Shown piece after piece: positions 61,810 to 64,000 of a stretch of DNA of 64,000 nucleotides (position 1 is its first letter; each line of letters begins with the position of its first letter). The stretch comes from Thermoflavifilum sp. GTDB lineage: Bacteria; Bacteroidota; Bacteroidia; Chitinophagales; Chitinophagaceae. Location of the stretch: positions 434,001 to 498,000 of the forward strand of contig JAIMAQ010000001.1 of NCBI GenBank assembly GCA_023511875.1. Direction: 5' to 3'. The notes under the pieces were generated by a model that saw nothing but the letters and a program-made list of their open reading frames with translations, had not been told where the DNA came from and did not search any database. The position numbers and the translations under genes were made by a program.

Positions 61810-64000
61810 TTAAATTTTATTTAATGTATTTAATAATTTTACCAGTCTTTTAATTGCATCCGATTCTTGTATGATTTGTTGTTGGGCTTCTGGCCAATTG
61901 CCCTGTTCGATGGCTTCTCGGGCACCCGGTAAGGTTTTTACGCCGTATCCGGTATATAAGCCTGGTGCGTAGATCGTATGTTTATACCATGGCCTATGGG
62001 GTAATCCTGCTGGGTCGAGGAGTTGTTGTTCACTTTGGGGCAATAATTGATTGAGTTTGCGGAGCTGTTCGGGGCTTAGATGCGAGATGTCGTTTGTGCG
62101 AGAAGCGTAGAGATTTGCCAAGGTATCTAATTCGCTGAGGGCATTCAGCAATGGGGCGAAGTTGAGATAAGGAACAGCTTTTTTCGGGCTGGGTAGCGCC
62201 ATTCGGAGTTGTGGGTCGGTAGCAAGGGCATAGATTTTTTGTTCGAGCCATTTGTTGACTGTTGTGGCAGTATCTCGTTCGTGCTTTTCGAGCTGCTGGA
62301 GTTGGGTAACATAATGTTTTACGGTTTGGGTGAAATGGGTGAAGTCGAATGGGAGAAGATCACAGTTAGCCAGTCGGAGTATGCATCTGCCCATAGTTTT
62401 GCTCAGGGTGATGCCATAGCTAAAGGAGGAGTCTTTAAATTGGATATAATCGAGGTAGGTATCGTAAAGTGTGTGATATTCGCCTCCTTCATTTTCGCCA
62501 CCATAGCCCACATTCAGTGAAGCGATGCCCGCATGTTGCAGGAACGGAGAGTAATCGGATCCCGATCCCAGTGCGCTGATATGGATATATTGATCTCCAT
62601 CGAGCGATGATGCTTGAGTGCCTTCTTGGCTAATGATGCGAGCTCGAAGCCTTGCCACCACATTGGTATCGGTTTCTGGATCGATTACGCTCAGTGCTAC
62701 CTGGTTGAAAAACTTTTCTAGGGTATGTGATCCGCCCACGCCCAGGTAACCTCTACCATTACCATCGCTATTTAAGTACACAATGGCTTTTTGCTGGAGT
62801 TCTTTCAGGTGGTCTTCCACCCATTCAGTAGAGCCTAAAAGGCCTTGCTCTTCTCCGTCCCAAGCGCAGAATACAATGGTGCGTTGAGGTTGCCAGCCTT
62901 GTTGGTGAAGGGCTGCAAGGGCTTTTGCTTCGGCTAACAAAGCTACTTGTCCGCTTATCGGATCGGCGGCTCCATGTACCCAGGCATCATAATGATTACC
63001 TCGAATAATCCATTGATCGGGGTAAGCTTTTCCTGGTAGCATAGCTACAACATCGTAACAGGGAACGATATCCCAGGAAAAACTTAATTGCAGATGAATT
63101 GTGGCGGGGCCTGCGCCAAGATGATAGGTAATGGGCAGTGCTCCGCGCCAACTCGGCGGAGCAACAGGCCCTTTGAGGGCTTCTAGTAAAGGTTGAGCAT
63201 CGTGATAGGAAATCGGCAAAACGGGTATTTGGGTGAAAATTTTTACTTCATTTAGGGATAAACGAGGTGCATTTTTCGTGGCTGCTACATTGGGCGTGAG
63301 TGGATCACCCGAGTAAATAGGCATATCTATTACAGAGCCTCTTTGTACGCCCCAAGGGTTTTTGAAAGGTCCAGTGGGGTATGTGTCGCCTTGAAAATAT
63401 CCATCATCGGCAGGATCGGAATAAATGATACAGCCAATAGCCCCGTGTTCGGCAGCCACTTTAGGCTTGATGCCACGCCAGGAATGTCCATATCGAACAA
63501 TAACGATTTTGCCTTTCACATCAATTCCATATCGAGCCAGCATTTCATAGTCATCGGGTAAGCCGTAATTGGCATAGACGAGTTGCCCGGTTACATCGCC
63601 ATCGATAGAATAAGCGTTGTAAGGAGGGAGGGCTTCCTGGATTTGTTGGGTGTACGGGTCTTGCGGCAAAGATTTTTCTTCGAGAGTAGCCCTGAAATGA
63701 GTAGGTGCGGTCATTTCCAGGATACGACTCTTTGGCTTTGGGAAAAGTACATAATAGGTATCGATGCGGGTTTGGTAGCCCCAGGCACGAAATAGAGAAT
63801 CCAAAAAGAGGGCATTTTGGTGATCGTAAGCAGAGCCTAAATGATGTGGGCGGGCAGCTAAGCGTTTCATCCAGCTATCGAGATCACTGGGTTGGAGCTG
63901 TTGGTCAAACTCATGCTCAAGCCGGAGTTCGGTAGCGGCATGAGCTTCGGTAAAGCCATATATTTTGTCTGGTGTGGAAGATTGAGCAATACCCTTGAGT
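61810..64000 (-). CDS. M28-family metallopeptidase (glutamate carboxypeptidase II-like), 5' end outside window
   Basis: The frame is open from the stop at 61810 through the right edge at 64000, adding about 43 residues (KIYGFTEAHAATELRLEHEF and on) before the internal Met at 63870, so the start lies beyond the window. The order is a PA domain (about residues 110-270 of the visible part) inserted in a di-zinc M28 core: NHYDAWVHGAADPISG (His, bridging Asp), CAWDGEEQGLLGSTEW (catalytic Glu and ligand Glu), YLNSDGNGRG (Asp) and GGEYHTLYDT (His), then a helical dimerisation domain. It is probably exported and trims peptides or acidic dipeptides. Confidence 0.93.
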   Translation of the reverse strand, partial: LKGIAQSSTPDKIYGFTEAHAATELRLEHEFDQQLQPSDLDSWMKRLAARPHHLGSAYDHQNALFLDSLFRAWGYQTRIDTYYVLFPKPKSRILEMTAPTHFRATLEEKSLPQDPYTQQIQEALPPYNAYSIDGDVTGQLVYANYGLPDDYEMLARYGIDVKGKIVIVRYGHSWRGIKPKVAAEHGAIGCIIYSDPADDGYFQGDTYPTGPFKNPWGVQRGSVIDMPIYSGDPLTPNVAATKNAPRLSLNEVKIFTQIPVLPISYHDAQPLLEALKGPVAPPSWRGALPITYHLGAGPATIHLQLSFSWDIVPCYDVVAMLPGKAYPDQWIIRGNHYDAWVHGAADPISGQVALLAEAKALAALHQQGWQPQRTIVFCAWDGEEQGLLGSTEWVEDHLKELQQKAIVYLNSDGNGRGYLGVGGSHTLEKFFNQVALSVIDPETDTNVVARLRARIISQEGTQASSLDGDQYIHISALGSGSDYSPFLQHAGIASLNVGYGGENEGGEYHTLYDTYLDYIQFKDSSFSYGITLSKTMGRCILRLANCDLLPFDFTHFTQTVKHYVTQLQQLEKHERDTATTVNKWLEQKIYALATDPQLRMALPSPKKAVPYLNFAPLLNALSELDTLANLYASRTNDISHLSPEQLRKLNQLLPQSEQQLLDPAGLPHRPWYKHTIYAPGLYTGYGVKTLPGAREAIEQGNWPEAQQQIIQESDAIKRLVKLLNTLNKI

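Noticed and set aside
1-64000. CRISPR arrays, insertion sequences, prophage genes
   Set aside because: No regularly spaced repeats, transposase motifs, terminal inverted repeats or phage structural genes were noticed on reading both strands.

Overview
The window is a stretch of a Bacteroidota chromosome, most likely from the Chitinophagaceae or a near relative; I cannot name the species. The evidence is SusC/SusD-type outer-membrane uptake genes, lipoproteins with Bacteroidota-style lipoboxes, almost no Shine-Dalgarno sequences, the zinc-free L36 and S14 proteins, and promoters of the Bacteroidota sigma-A type (TTTG, about 19-21 bases, TAnnTTTG) in front of fabH, prs, a tRNA, rpsL, rpsJ and infA. 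No transposase, integrase, phage gene or CRISPR array was seen.

Layout. 1-7.0 kb: housekeeping genes, with the 5' end of ruvA at the left edge, then fabH, dprA, prs, rplY, an amino-acid permease, pth, a fumarylacetoacetase-fold enzyme and a CAT-anticodon tRNA. 7.1-19.3 kb: a visibly AT-rich arabinan/arabinoside utilisation locus (GH2, SusC, SusD, two GH43 and GH127). The first GH43 gene is broken by a one-base frameshift just after its lipobox. 19.3-24.3 kb: a TonB-dependent receptor paired with an Asp-rich beta-helix lipoprotein. Both promoter regions carry TTAACA-like hexamers repeated every 11 bp, reminiscent of Pho boxes. 24.6-33.6 kb: a Nudix-type regulator with a degenerate catalytic box (AraR/NrtR type), cysM, cysE, a Tat-exported sugar isomerase-like protein, a polysaccharide flippase with a glycosyltransferase, a small coiled-coil protein, an operon of a possible HolD-like protein with rdgB and a thioesterase, and ilvE.

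33.8-60.2 kb: the str, S10, spc and alpha ribosomal operons in the conserved order, with secY, map, infA, rpmJ and rpoA. This superoperon is interrupted between fusA and rpsJ by a complete eight-gene nitrous oxide reduction (nos) operon: a cytochrome c lipoprotein, a Sec-type lipoprotein-like NosZ, a membrane protein, NosL, NosD, NosF, NosY and an unnamed membrane protein with a HxHxxxHxHxH cluster. Two tandem TGA-N6-TCA (CRP/FNR-type) sites precede it, and rpsJ then restarts from its own consensus promoter. 60.2-64.0 kb: carA, a candidate small RNA on the minus strand with a strong terminator, and an M28 peptidase that runs off the right edge.

How the parts work together. The arabinan locus would bind oligosaccharides at the surface (SusD), import them (SusC) and trim them with exported hydrolases. 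The Nudix regulator nearby belongs to a family known to sense L-arabinose in Bacteroides. The nos operon would let the cell respire N2O, with electrons passed through the lipoprotein cytochrome and copper supplied by NosL and NosDFY.
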